Part shown: positions 52,326 to 62,346 of the stretch, one piece after another
Numbering within the stretch: position 1 is the stretch's first letter
Layout of the letters: every line of letters begins with the position of its first letter
DNA from: Procambarus clarkii
Taxonomy: Eukaryota; Arthropoda; Malacostraca; Decapoda; Cambaridae
DNA length: 64,000 bases
Assembly (NCBI RefSeq): GCF_040958095.1
Contig: NC_091232.1
Span: forward strand, 24,071,103 to 24,135,102
Direction of reading: 5' to 3'
The notes under the pieces: generated by a model
Seen by the model: only the letters and a program-made list of their open reading frames with translations
Databases searched by the model: none
What the model was told of the DNA's origin: nothing
Made by a program: the position numbers and the translations under genes

Positions 52326-55219
52326 CAAAATCAATAGAGAGAGGGGGAGTGAAGAATAAGGAGAGGGGGAACAAGTTCCTGAAGATGGTACACACCAACA
52401 TAGATGGAGTGAGATCGAAGATACTGGAGTTAAGTGATGTAATACAGCTGCAGACACCAGACATTGTTGCACTCACGGAGACAAAACTTGAAGATGTAAT
52501 TTTAAATGAGGTCATATTCCCAAAGAGCTACTCAATTTGGAGACGGGACAGAAGAATTAGGAAAGGCGGTGGCGTTGCTGTGCTGGTAAAAGAACACCTA
52601 AAGGTGAACGAAATAATGACTGCCAATCCACAAGAAGTTGACATAATAGCACTAGAGATCTGCCATGAGGATGATAAACTAATGATAATAAATGCATATA
52701 GTCCACCGCCAAGCAGCACATGGTCAAAGAAGGAGCTAGATAGTAAACGTGAAGGTCTTATAACAATAATGAGAGAGATTATAGCGAGAGCGGATAACGA
52801 TAGATCACGACTGTTGATAGTCGGTGACTTCAACTTGAAATCCATAGACTGGGAAGCATATGAAGCTAAAACAGAAGATTTTTGAACCTGTAAATTTGTA
52901 GACCTCATCCTGGAAACATTCTTGTATCAACATGTTAAACAAGCTACGAGGATGAGGGAAGGGGACGTTCCCTCCATGCTAGATTTGATATTTACCAGGA
53001 AGGAGGAAGAGATATTTGACATTCAGTACCTTCCTCCCTTGGGTAAAAGTGACCATGTCTTTTTGGGAATAAAGTATGCAATGCGTTATAAGCTGGAAGA
53101 AAATAAGGAGGTTGAAGCAGTTGAAAAACCAGACTTCAGGAGAGGACATTATGGTGACCTTAGAAATTTTTTTAGTGAGTATAATTGGACAGACTTGATG
53201 CTAGGCAAGGAAGTGAATGAGATGTATGGCAAGTTTTGTGAAATATATGATAAAGGCACAAAAAAATTTATACCAAAACAGAGATGCAGAACTAGGAAAC
53301 AGGATTGGTTCAATAGAAATTGCGAGAGGGCTAGAGACCGAAAGACACAAAAATGGAATCAATACAGGAAGAGGCCGAACCCCCAAACATACCAGCGATA
53401 CAAAGATGCGAGAAACAACTACACGGCAGTGAGGAGAGAGGCAGAAAGAAATTTTGAAAAAGGGATTGCGGACAAATGTAAAACAGAACCAGGTCTATTC
53501 TATAAATTCATAAACAACAAATTGCAGGTAAAGGATAATATTCAGAGGTTGAAAATGGGAAATAGATTCACGGAAGATGAAAAGGAAATGTGTGAAACAC
53601 TAAACGAAAAGTTCCAAAGTGTGTTTGTACAAAATGAAATCTTTAGGGAACCAGATACAATAAGAATTCCAGAGAACAACATAGAACACATAGAGGTGTC
53701 TAGAGACGAAGTGGAAAAAATGCTCAAGGAGCTCGGTAAGAACAAAGCAGCTGGCCCAGATGGCGTTTCACCATGGGTTCTGAGAGAATGTGCATCTGAG
53801 CTAAGCATTCAACTTCACCTGATCTTTCAGGCATCCCTGTGTACAGGAATCGTAGCAGACGGGTGGAAACAGGCTAACATAGTTCCAATCTACAAAAGTG
53901 GCAGCAGGGAAGACCCCCTCAATAATAGACCTGTATCATTGACAAGTGTAATAGTGAAAGTATTGGAAAAACTAATCAAAACTAAATGGGTAGAACACCT
54001 AGAGAGAAATGATATAATATCAGACAGACAGTATGGTTTTCGATCTGGAAGATCCTGTGTATCGAATTTACTCAGTTTCTATGATCGAGCCACAGAGATA
54101 TTACAGGAAAGAGATGGTTGGGTTGACTGCATCTATCTGGACCTAAAAAAGGCTTTCGACAGAGTTCCACATAAGAGGTTGTTCTGGAAACTGGAAAATA
54201 TTGGAGGGGTGACAGGTAAGCTTCTATCATGGATGAAAAATTTTCTGACTGATAGAAAAATGAGGGCAGTAATCAGAGGCAATGTATCTGAATGGAGAAA
54301 TGTCACAAGTGGAGTACCACAGGGCTCAGTTCTTGCACCAGTGATGTTTATTGTGTACATAAATGATCTACCAGTTGGTATACAGAATTATATGAACATG
54401 TTTGCTGATGATGCTAAGATAATAGGAAGGATAAGAAATTTAGATGACTGTCATGCCCTTCAAGAAGACCTGGACAAAATAAGTATATGGAGCACCACTT
54501 GGCAAATGGAATTTAATGTTAATAAATGTCATGTTATGGAATGTGGAATAGGAGAACATAGACCCCACACAACCTATATATTATGTGAGAAATCTTTAAA
54601 GAATTCTGATAAAGAAAGAGATCTAGGAGTGGTTCTAGATAGAAAACTATCACCTGAGGACCACATAAAGAATATTGTGCAAGGAGCCTATGCTATGCTT
54701 TCTAACTTTAGAATTGCATTTAAATACATGGATGGCGATATACTAAAGAAATTGTTCATGACTTTTGTTAGGCCAAAGCTAGAATATGCAGCTGTTGTGT
54801 GGTGCCCATATCTTAAGAAGCACATCAACAAACTGGAAAAGGTGCAAAGACATGCTACTAAGTGGCTCCCAGAACTGAAGGGCAAGAGCTACGAGGAGAG
54901 GTTAGAAGCATTAAATATTCCAAAACTAGAAGACAGAAGAAAAAGAGGTGATATGATCACTACATACAAAATAGTTACAGGAATTGATAAAATCGACAGG
55001 GAAGACTTCCTGAGACCTGGAATTTCAAGAACAAGAGGTCATAGATTTAAACTAGCTAAACACAGATGCCGAAGAAATATAAGAAAATTCACCTTCGCAA
55101 ATAGAGTGGTAGACGGTTGGAACAAGTTAAGTGAGAAGGTGGTGGAGGCCAAGACCGTCAGTAGTTTCAAAGCGTTATATGACAAAGAGTGCTGGGAAGA
55201 CGGGACACCACGAGCGTAG
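52304..55219 (+). pseudogene. LINE family B ORF2: endonuclease-RT with one nonsense codon
   Basis: A 971-codon frame that is intact except for a TGA at 52883-52885, probably a former TGG (context TEDF-stop-TCKFVDLIL). Endonuclease motifs: KMVHTNIDGVRSK, IVALTETKL, GGGVAVLVKEHL, LLIVGDFNLKSIDW, LDLIFTR and KSDHVFLG. RT motifs: KNKAAGPDGVSPW, VSLTSVIVKVLEKLI, QYGFRSGRSC, IYLDLKKAFDRVPHKRLFWK, GVPQGSVLAPVMF and FADDAKII. The CR1-type C-terminal region includes VRPKLEYAAVVWCPY and ANRVVDGWNKL. All catalytic residues are present, so this is the least damaged ORF2 in the window. Confidence 0.93.
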
Positions 55220-55265
55220 CTCTCATCCTGTAACTACACTTAGGTAATTACACTTAGGTAATTAC

Positions 55266-57461
55266 AGGGAATAGCTCAACTGACAGCTGAAGCTTACAAG
55301 GTCTGCTTGAAGCACTTACCTGTGAGGAGGGGGAGAAAGAGGACCACTCTAGAAACAGAACGCAGACGACTCTACAGGAGAAGGAAAAAAATAACAAAAA
55401 TGCTTCGACAGACACAACTATCACAAGCAAGGAAAACAAGCCTAAGCAGGGAGATGGAAGAAATAGAACAAACGTTGAAGTGATCATATGAGTCTGAGGA
55501 AATGGAATTGGAACAGAAAGCTATACAAGAGATAAGGAAAAATCCGAAATATTTTTTCACATACGCAAAATCAAAATCCAAAACCTTGACCAGTATTGGA
55601 CCGTTAATTACAAATGAAGGTACGTACACAGAGGACAACAAAGAGATTAGTGAAATTCTAAGAGGCCAGTATGAGGCCTCATGTATGAGGCCTCATGTAT
55701 GAGGTTTAGCACACCAATAAACAACATGAAAGTTGATGACCCAGACAGCTTCTTTATGAATGACATTCAAGCTGCAGATAATATAACGGATATTACCACA
55801 AACTCGATAGACTTTGAAAGAGAAATTGACAATATGCCTATGCACTCAGCTCCTGGGCCTGACTCATGGAATTCAATATTCATAAAGAAATGTAAAGTAC
55901 CAGTAGCGAGAGCACTCAGCGTAATATGGAGAAAGAGCCTGGATACAGGGGAGATACCAGCAGCACTTAAATCTGCAGATATAGCTCAGTTGCACAAGGG
56001 GGGGAGTAAAGCCTTGGCCAAAAATTATAGGCCAGTTGCACTAACATCACACATAATAAAAGTGTTTGAAAGAGTGATTAGGAATCAAATTTCTAGTTTT
56101 ATGGAAAACAATGAATTGCACAATCCAGGACAACATGGATTTAGAGCGGGAAGATCCTGTCTGTCACAGTTACTCAACCACTATGACAAAATCACAGAAG
56201 CCCTAGAAGAAAAGCAAAATGCAGATGTTGTATACACAGACTTTGCAAAGGCGTTCGACAAATGTGACATGGGGTGATAGCTCACAAAATGAGGTCAATG
56301 GGAATAACTGGAAAAGTAGGACGCTGGATACTCAATTTCCTGTCGAACAGAACACAAAGAGTAACAGTCAATCAGATAAAATCGAGTCCAAGCGATGTTA
56401 AAAGCTCTGTACCTCAAGGTACAGTCCTTGCACCGCTGCTGTTCCTTATTCTCATATCTGATATAGACAAAAATACACGTCACAGCTTCGTGTCGTCCTT
56501 TGCAGATGACACAAAAATCAGCATGAAAATTACCTCTGCTGAAGACATTGAAAAACTACTAGCAGATGTCAACAAAGTTTTTGATTGGGCAGCAGAAAAT
56601 AACATGATGTTTAACAGTGATAAATTTCAGGTACTTAGGAACGGCAAAAATGAGGATCTGAGACATAATACAGGGTACAAGACACAATTGAATCTTCCCA
56701 TAGTAGAAAAACAGCATGTCAAGGATTTGGGAATAATGATGTCTGACAATCTAACGTTTAGGGAGCATAACCAAGCAAATATCGCATCAGCCAGAAAAAT
56801 GATCGGATGGATTATGAGAACTTTCAAATCCAGGGATCCCATCACATTGGTTGTACTCTTCAAGTCACTTGTGTTGTCCCGTCTCGAGTACTGCTCAGTA
56901 CTCACTTCCCCCTTCAGAGCAGGAGAGATTGCTGAAATAGAGGGAATACAGAGAACATATACGGCACGCATAGACGAGATAAAACACCTAAATTATTGGG
57001 ATCGTCTCAAAGCTCTCCAAATGTACTCTCTAGAAAGGAGACAAGAGAGATACCAAATAATATACACATGGAAAATACTGGAGGGTCAGGTCCCAAATCT
57101 ACACAGTAAAATAACAACGTTCTGGAGTGAACGATATGGAAGAAAATGCAGAATAGAACCAGTGAAGAGCAGGGGTGCCATAGGCACAATCAGAGAGCAC
57201 TGTATAAACATCAGAGGTCCGCGGTTGATCAACGTCCTCCCAGCGACTGTAAGAAATATTGCCGGAACAACCGTGGACATCTTCAAGAGAGAACTGAACG
57301 GTTTTCTTAGAGAAGTTCCAGATCAGCCGGGCTGTGGTGGGCATGTGGCCCAGCGGTGCGTATGTGGCCTGTGGGTATGTGGCTTGGAGCGGCCAAGCAA
57401 CAGCCTGGTGGACCAGACTCTCACAAGTCGAGCCTGGCCTCGGGCCAGGTTTGGGGAGTAG
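55266..57461 (+). pseudogene. LINE family C ORF2: reverse transcriptase, 5' truncated
   Basis: A further CR1-like RT, joined tail-to-head with family B. The linker shows AIQEIRKNPKYFFTYAKSKS. A triplicated 14-bp TATGAGGCCTCATG block at 55669-55702 breaks the frame. RT motifs: SAPGPDSWNSIF, NYRPVALTSHIIKVFERVI, GQHGFRAGRSCLSQLL, VVYTDFAKAFDKC, SVPQGTVLAPLLF and FADDTKI. A one-base loss at about 56270 (after AFDKCD) separates the two main frames (55681-56277 and 56274-57461). The C-terminus reads INVLPATVRNIAGTTVDIFK. No endonuclease is present. Confidence 0.92.
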
Positions 57462-57484
57462 AAGAACTCCCAGAACCCCATCAA

Positions 57485-57893
57485 CCAAGTATCTATGGAA
57501 AACATCAACATGGAAGCCGTTAACACTGTTCATCTATGCTACTTGTATCAGATGCATCATTACTGAACACATAAAACGATTCATATATGTATCATCTAAA
57601 TAAGTTGGAGGTAGCATAGGATTGCAAGGGTGATGCTCAGAGCTACAACTGGATACGCTCGCTGTATCGTCCTCATAGGTGCTGTATCACTTGCATCCGA
57701 CCTTTGTGTTAGGTCCTTATTGCGCCTAGCTTTACCAATATTATGACCCTCATGTTCTTCAAACAATAAGGTATGAATTTCACCAATAAAGCGCTATCTT
57801 TCAACACCGCGTCTGTCAGATGTTTGGGAGCCAGAAGCATGTGCACCACCCATGGTTGCTCACTAAGAAATAACCCAGTCAGCAGCCCTTGGG
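57485..57893. repeat. Dispersed ~400-bp repeat, copy 1
   Basis: Matches 58994-59390 in the same orientation (for example CATCTATGCTACTTGTATCAG and CTCATAGGTGCTGTATCACTTGC) at roughly 85-90 percent by eye. No coding capacity or inverted ends were recognised. Confidence 0.85.
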
Positions 57894-57895
57894 CT

Positions 57896-58143
57896 ATCTT
57901 GAGGATACCTTGAGATGATTTCGGGGCTTTAGTATCCCCGCGGCCCAGTCCTCGACCAGGCCTCCACCTCCAGGAAGCAGCCCGTGACAGCTGACTAACA
58001 CCCAGGTACCTATTTTACTGCTAGATAACAGGGGCATAGGGTGAAAGAAACTCTGCCCATTGTTTCTCGCCGGCGCCCGGGATCGAACCCGGGACCACAG
58101 GATCACAAGTCCAGTGTGCTGTCCGCTCGGCCGACCGGCTCCC
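57896..58143 (-). mobile_element. SINE (family 1), complete with tRNA head
   Basis: Minus strand: the head GGGAGCCGGTCGGCCGAGCG and the B box GGTTCGATCCC (58079-58089) give a tRNA-like cloverleaf start. The body follows (GGGCAGAGTTTCTTTCACCC), then GGCCTGGTCGAGGAC and a tail of TCAAG-type repeats. Not a functional tRNA because the anticodon stem has a mismatch and the transcript continues into the body. Confidence 0.88.
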
Positions 58144-58149
58144 TTAACC

Positions 58150-58990
58150 ACCGTGCTTCTCGGAGTTTATTGAGAAATTCGCCCCCGGTGTGCATAAAAT
58201 GAAGTGTTCCCAAAAAATTATTTTTTCTTCGTAAAATGATAAATTCCCTTCCCTGAACATGTCTATGTCAAAATAAGTACCAAATTCCACTTACTTTGGC
58301 TGTAGGGACATGGACAAGATGCGCTGTGACGTCATCAGGGCCTGGTCGCCCGTGCGTGACTCACCCAGTCGCGCGGGCCATTCAAGCACCGGGTGTGGCC
58401 ACAAATATATTTTCAATTATTTGTTTTATGTATTTCCAATGCGGTTTTATTTGTTTTTTTTATCGTATATGATGCATATTTGTGTCTTTACAATATGTAT
58501 ACAGTAGAACATTCATAATGTTCCATGGAACTGTGATACATGTGTCAGTAATGTGTCCACAATAAATGTTTAGTCGCAATATTACCTGTTAAAATCACTA
58601 AAATTACGATATGTACAGTTTCACACACTATTTACACAGTAACACACTGTATTACACACTCAGTACTTCGGAAGTGAGTAATAATCAACGAAGTAGCCCA
58701 TGGTACACAGCGTGACTTTGCTCTCAGTGCACCAGGTACAGATAAATTTTCACTTCCTGTTTCTTCATTCTGTGTGCTTGCAAATAACGCACTCACGTAC
58801 ACCCTTGGCTTTAGAACTCGTAGGTTGTATGTAACCAAGCTTGTAAAGCATAAGGTAGTATTCAAAAGATTATAGGAAAAGATCAATTTGTAAGGTAGTC
58901 TTGAAAAGATCGCTTTGTATGGTCCCACACAGGAAGAGATTCAGCTTACCTCAAGAGTGTCCATCAGTCAGGAAGAGATTCAGGTATTCT
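58150..58990. other. No gene recognised
   Basis: Unassigned sequence between SINE and repeat copy 2. TGACGTCATC near 58327 and AT-rich DNA; nothing supportable. Confidence 0.5.
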
Positions 58991-58993
58991 TGA

Positions 58994-59390
58994 AAATATC
59001 TATGGAAAACACCACCATGGACGCCGCTAACACTGTTCATCTATGCTATTTGTATCAGATGCATCATCACTGAACGCAGAAAACGATTCATGTAAGTATC
59101 ATGTAAATAAATATCATAGGATTGCAAGAGTGACGCTCAGAGCTACAACTGGATATGCTCGCTATATCGTCCTCATAGGTGCTGTATCACTTGCATTCGA
59201 CCTTTGTGTTAGGTCCTTATTGCGCCTGGCTTCCCCAATATTATGACCCTTAAGTTCTTCAAACAATAAGGTTTGAATTTCACCGACAGAGCATTATCTT
59301 TCAACAACGCGTCGGACAGGTGTTTGGGAGGCAGAGGCGCGTGCGCCACCCATGGTTGCTCATTCAGTACTAACCCAGCAAGCAGCCCTA
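58994..59390. repeat. Dispersed ~400-bp repeat, copy 2
   Basis: Second copy of the 57485-57893 repeat; flanks the SINE segment, so the two copies bracket 58 kb. Confidence 0.85.
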
Positions 59391-59704
59391 GGGCATTCTG
59401 GGATTTTTTCCCAAGATGGCTGCCTCTCACTGGAGGTTCTAAGAGTCCGTTTCGTACACAACCAACTTCGTACACATTTAGAATTGGTTACGAAAAATCA
59501 AAGCGAGTTTTCTCGGTTGGCGCAGTTTCCCGCTGACCAAGAAAACTCGGTTGGCACAGTTAAGTGGTTAATGCTCTCGAATGGGCATTCTGGGAATTTT
59601 TTCCAAGATGGCTGCCTCTCACTGGAGGTCCTAAGAGTCCATTTCGTACACAACCAACTTCGCACACATTTAGAGTGGGTACGAAAAAATAAAAAACAGT
59701 TTTG
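59391..59704. repeat. 192-bp tandem duplication
   Basis: GGGCATTCTGGGA begins at 59391 and again at 59583. Both units contain CCAAGATGGCTGCCTCTCAC and a TTCGTACACAACCAACTTCG block; the second unit is shorter. Confidence 0.9.
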
Positions 59705-59732
59705 ATTTTTTTAAAAGAGCTTCGGCAGAAAG

Positions 59733-59764
59733 CTGCGCCAACCGAGAATACTCGGTTGGCGCAG
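59733..59764. repeat. 14-bp perfect inverted repeat
   Basis: CTGCGCCAACCGAG-AATA-CTCGGTTGGCGCAG. Half of the arm (CTCGGTTGGC) also occurs at 59513 and, with one change, at 59547. Confidence 0.93.
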
Positions 59765-59771
59765 TTATGAG

Positions 59772-60150
59772 GTTAAAATGTGGTCTGAATGTGTTTCAGA
59801 ACTAGACTTTGAGGGGTTTGAGCCTGGATCTGAAGTGTCTATTGTTGAGGAAATTGTTACTCTGGGCTGGAAATTGGGCTCGAAGTTGGATGGTGCTGAT
59901 GAGGAGTTGGTGTAAAAACACAGCGAAGAACTGACCACCGAACTCCTAGCCCCTAACAAGGAGCAGCAACAAAAGGCAGATGAGGAAATGTTTTCAGGGG
60001 AGGAAAAGGCAGTATGGAATGCCCCTTCCACAACAATTAGGAAATGGTGTAGACTGTGGGAAGAAATGCAAACTTTTGTCGAAACGACTCATCCAGAACA
60101 AGCTCTAGTAGGCCATTGCATCAACTTTATTTAATGACACTGTGATACCT
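59772..60150 (+). pseudogene. Pogo/Tigger-like transposase, C-terminal fragment (part 1)
   Basis: Tc1/mariner-superfamily transposase remnant. Readable blocks are VEEIVTLGWKLGSKLDGADE, HSEELTTELL, TIRKWCRLWEEMQTFVETTH and PEQALVGHCIN, followed by LFNDTV in a shifted frame. This matches the C-terminal part of pogo/Tigger proteins (HNEELT and FNDNAVSHFR-type motifs). One stop after DEELV and a frameshift at about 60130 are visible. It is interrupted by another element at about 60155. Confidence 0.75.
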
Positions 60151-60154
60151 CAAC

Positions 60155-60515
60155 TACAGACAAGTCAAAAATGAAATAAAATTCAAAATGTTTATTCATG
60201 GAAAAAGTACATACAAAGAAGATAAGTTACAAACATAATGTTTGATTTATAGATAGAGCTAGTACATACAATACCTAAAGCCACTAATACACAGAGCGTT
60301 TCGGGCAAGATGAGGGGGAAAAAAACACTTAGACTAAAGCTTAATCCTTAAGGTCAGGATTGGCATTACTGTTCAGAGTTTTAAATATATAGAGTACACA
60401 TGAGAGGATGTGCAGTGACTTAATATCTAACATATTTAAAGACTTTAGTAAGAGTACCAAGTGCTGTCTGGGGCCAGAGTTTGATATTGTTCTAATAGCA
60501 GTTTTGTGTTAAGTA
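60155..60515 (-). mobile_element. LINE 3'-end fragment nested in the transposase
   Basis: On the minus strand TTGCCCGAAACGCTCTGTGT and TTAGTGGCTTTAGG match the 3' end of the decayed LINE at 28940-28985. AATAAACATTTTG near the low-coordinate end is a poly(A) signal. The transposase reading resumes on the other side. Confidence 0.7.
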
Positions 60516-60519
60516 ATTA

Positions 60520-60722
60520 GAGGACGTAGATGAACGTAGAACAAAATGTTACGACAAAGGGAAAAACAATCTTCTATGGATAGATTTTTTGTGAGAAAAT
60601 CAAGCAGTGAGCCACAGGCAGGTCCTAGTGGTATGCAGGCAAAACATGCCAGAGAGTGTACCGCAAAGAAGTCATTACTGGCTGATGTTATAATGGAAGA
60701 AGACTCCCCTTCCAAACACTAA
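60520..60722 (+). pseudogene. Pogo/Tigger-like transposase, C-terminal end (part 2)
   Basis: Continues with KMLRQREKQSSMDRFFVRKS and ends EEDSPSKH before a TAA. RQKQ-SLDRF is a hallmark of the Tigger C-terminus. The two parts were one gene before the nested insertion. Confidence 0.75.
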
Positions 60723-60849
60723 CACCTCTCCCTCCTCTCCCCTGCCCCCCTCCTCACCGTCTGCCATACGCTAACAAGAGTCATCAATAAAGATAAGGGA
60801 AAACTTATACATATGTTAGTACTGAAGATTTGGGTGAATTAGGTATAAA

Positions 60850-60913
60850 ATTTACTTTCAGCTTACGAACCGCCTCTGGGAATGGATTAAATTCGTAAGC
60901 TGAGGTACCCCTG
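60850..60913 (+). mobile_element. Tigger-like right terminal inverted repeat
   Basis: ACGAACCGCCTCTGGGAATG, ATTAAATTCGTAAGCTGAGG and TACCCCTG followed by TA (60914-60915) match the Tigger TIR style (CAGGGGTACCTC... inverted) and its TA target. The left TIR was not found. Confidence 0.75.
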
Positions 60914-60915
60914 TA

Positions 60916-61440
60916 TTAGACTTTGGCATCAGTCAGTGTGAATGAAGTTCTATGCCTACCGGGTACCACGAGCCAGAATCTGACCCCCACAGAGAGGCAC
61001 AAGGAGCAATAGCCTACAGAAACCCCTGTAAGGTTGGAGGAATTATGTCTTCCATTGACTGGGTTATGCATCCAGTAAGGTAAGCACCCCAAAACAAACC
61101 CTTATTCTGGTGAAGAAATTGTTGCAGAAAGCCAAAATAGTGGACAGAACTCCTCAACCAAAAATGAGCACAACGTTACCACATCACCGCGTAGCTTGTC
61201 TGCACAGCTCCCCCCTCCCTGGAAGGGGGAAGGGGAAGCCCCAGACCCTCATGCCAGATACCCACACCTCAGTTCTGAGGCTGGATGTCAAAATCATGCA
61301 ACAAAAATTGCCGACCGGAGGGAGGGAGGGATGCCGAGGAGCCTCAAGGTTGCACCCAGATAATGGTGTTTCATTACATTCAACACTGGTTTTCTAGGAG
61401 AAGGCCCTTCAGCTCCTCAGAGCTACTTACCCAAAGACAA
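60916..61440. other. No gene recognised
   Basis: Unassigned. It may be the 5' UTR of the family A LINE that follows. Confidence 0.4.
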
Positions 61441-61465
61441 AAATAAAAATGGACTTACCCGGGAG

Positions 61466-61815
61466 GTGGTCGGCACTCGCTCCTCAACCCGAAGTCAAGA
61501 CAACTGGCTGCAACCGCTGATACAAAGCGACACAGGCCCGACTAGGCCCAGGAACACTGACCAGGTAGCGCGTAGCCAGGACCCTGTTCGACCACCAAAA
61601 ACCCCGCGCCCAAATGTCAGCCTAAGACATGGTACTGAAGACGGCAGCAAGCGCAGCAAACTTATGAATATTGTGGGCACGGGGATAGACCGCAGGCTGG
61701 CTGGACCGAATAACCCTGCGGACGACCTGGGAGATCTGAACCCTGGAACAAGGAAGAAGGGGAAACTAGGTCAACCCAATAGCACATCTCCGGACACAGA
61801 AGCCTTGGGACACGA
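61466..61815 (+). pseudogene. Possible N-terminal part of LINE family A ORF1
   Basis: Basic, Pro/Arg-rich frame starting MVGTRSSTRSQDN. It precedes the zinc-finger part of ORF1 but is separated from it by a 530-bp RT fragment in another frame. No known domain. Confidence 0.4.
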
Positions 61816-62346
61816 TCTGGAAGATCCTGTGTATCGAATTTACTCAGTTTCTATGATCGAGCAACAGAGATATTACAGGAAAGAGATGGTTGGGTTGACT
61901 GCATCTATTTGGACCTAAAAAAGGCTTTCGACAGAGTTCCACATAAGAGGTTGTTCTGGAAACTGGAAAATACTGGAGGAGTGATAGGTACGCTTCTAAC
62001 GTGGATGAAAAATTTTCTGACTGACAGAAAAATGAGGGCTGTGATCAGAGGCAATGTATCGGACTGGAGAAATGTCACAAGTGGAGTACCACAGGGTTCA
62101 GTTCTTGCACCAGTGATGTTTATTGTCTACATAAATGATCTTCCAGTTGGTATACAGAATTATATGAACATGTTTGCTGATGATGCTAAGATAATAGGAA
62201 GGATAAGAAACTTAGATGATTGTCATGCCCTTCAAGAAGACCTGGACAAAATAAGTACATGGAGCGCCACTTGGCAAATGGAATTTAATGTTAATAAATG
62301 CCATGTTATGGAATGTGGAATAGGAGAACATAGACCCCACACAACC
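61816..62346 (+). mobile_element. Internal RT fragment of LINE family B
   Basis: Nearly identical to 54042-54572 of family B (palm region, from GRSCVSNLLSFYD through the FADDAKII box to GEHRPHTT). Neither end corresponds to a LINE terminus, so this is not a normal insertion product. Confidence 0.9.

Larger units (their letters stand above)
51935..55265 (+). mobile_element. LINE family B, 5' truncated
   Basis: CR1-like LINE containing the end of ORF1 and all of ORF2. The 3' end has two to three copies of ACTTAGGTAATTAC (55235-55265). Its 5' end is fused to family A at about 51905-51935. Confidence 0.85.

Noticed and set aside
58066..58143. Functional tRNA gene
   Set aside because: tRNA-like but with an anticodon-stem mismatch, no terminator, and continuous with a SINE body found elsewhere without the head.
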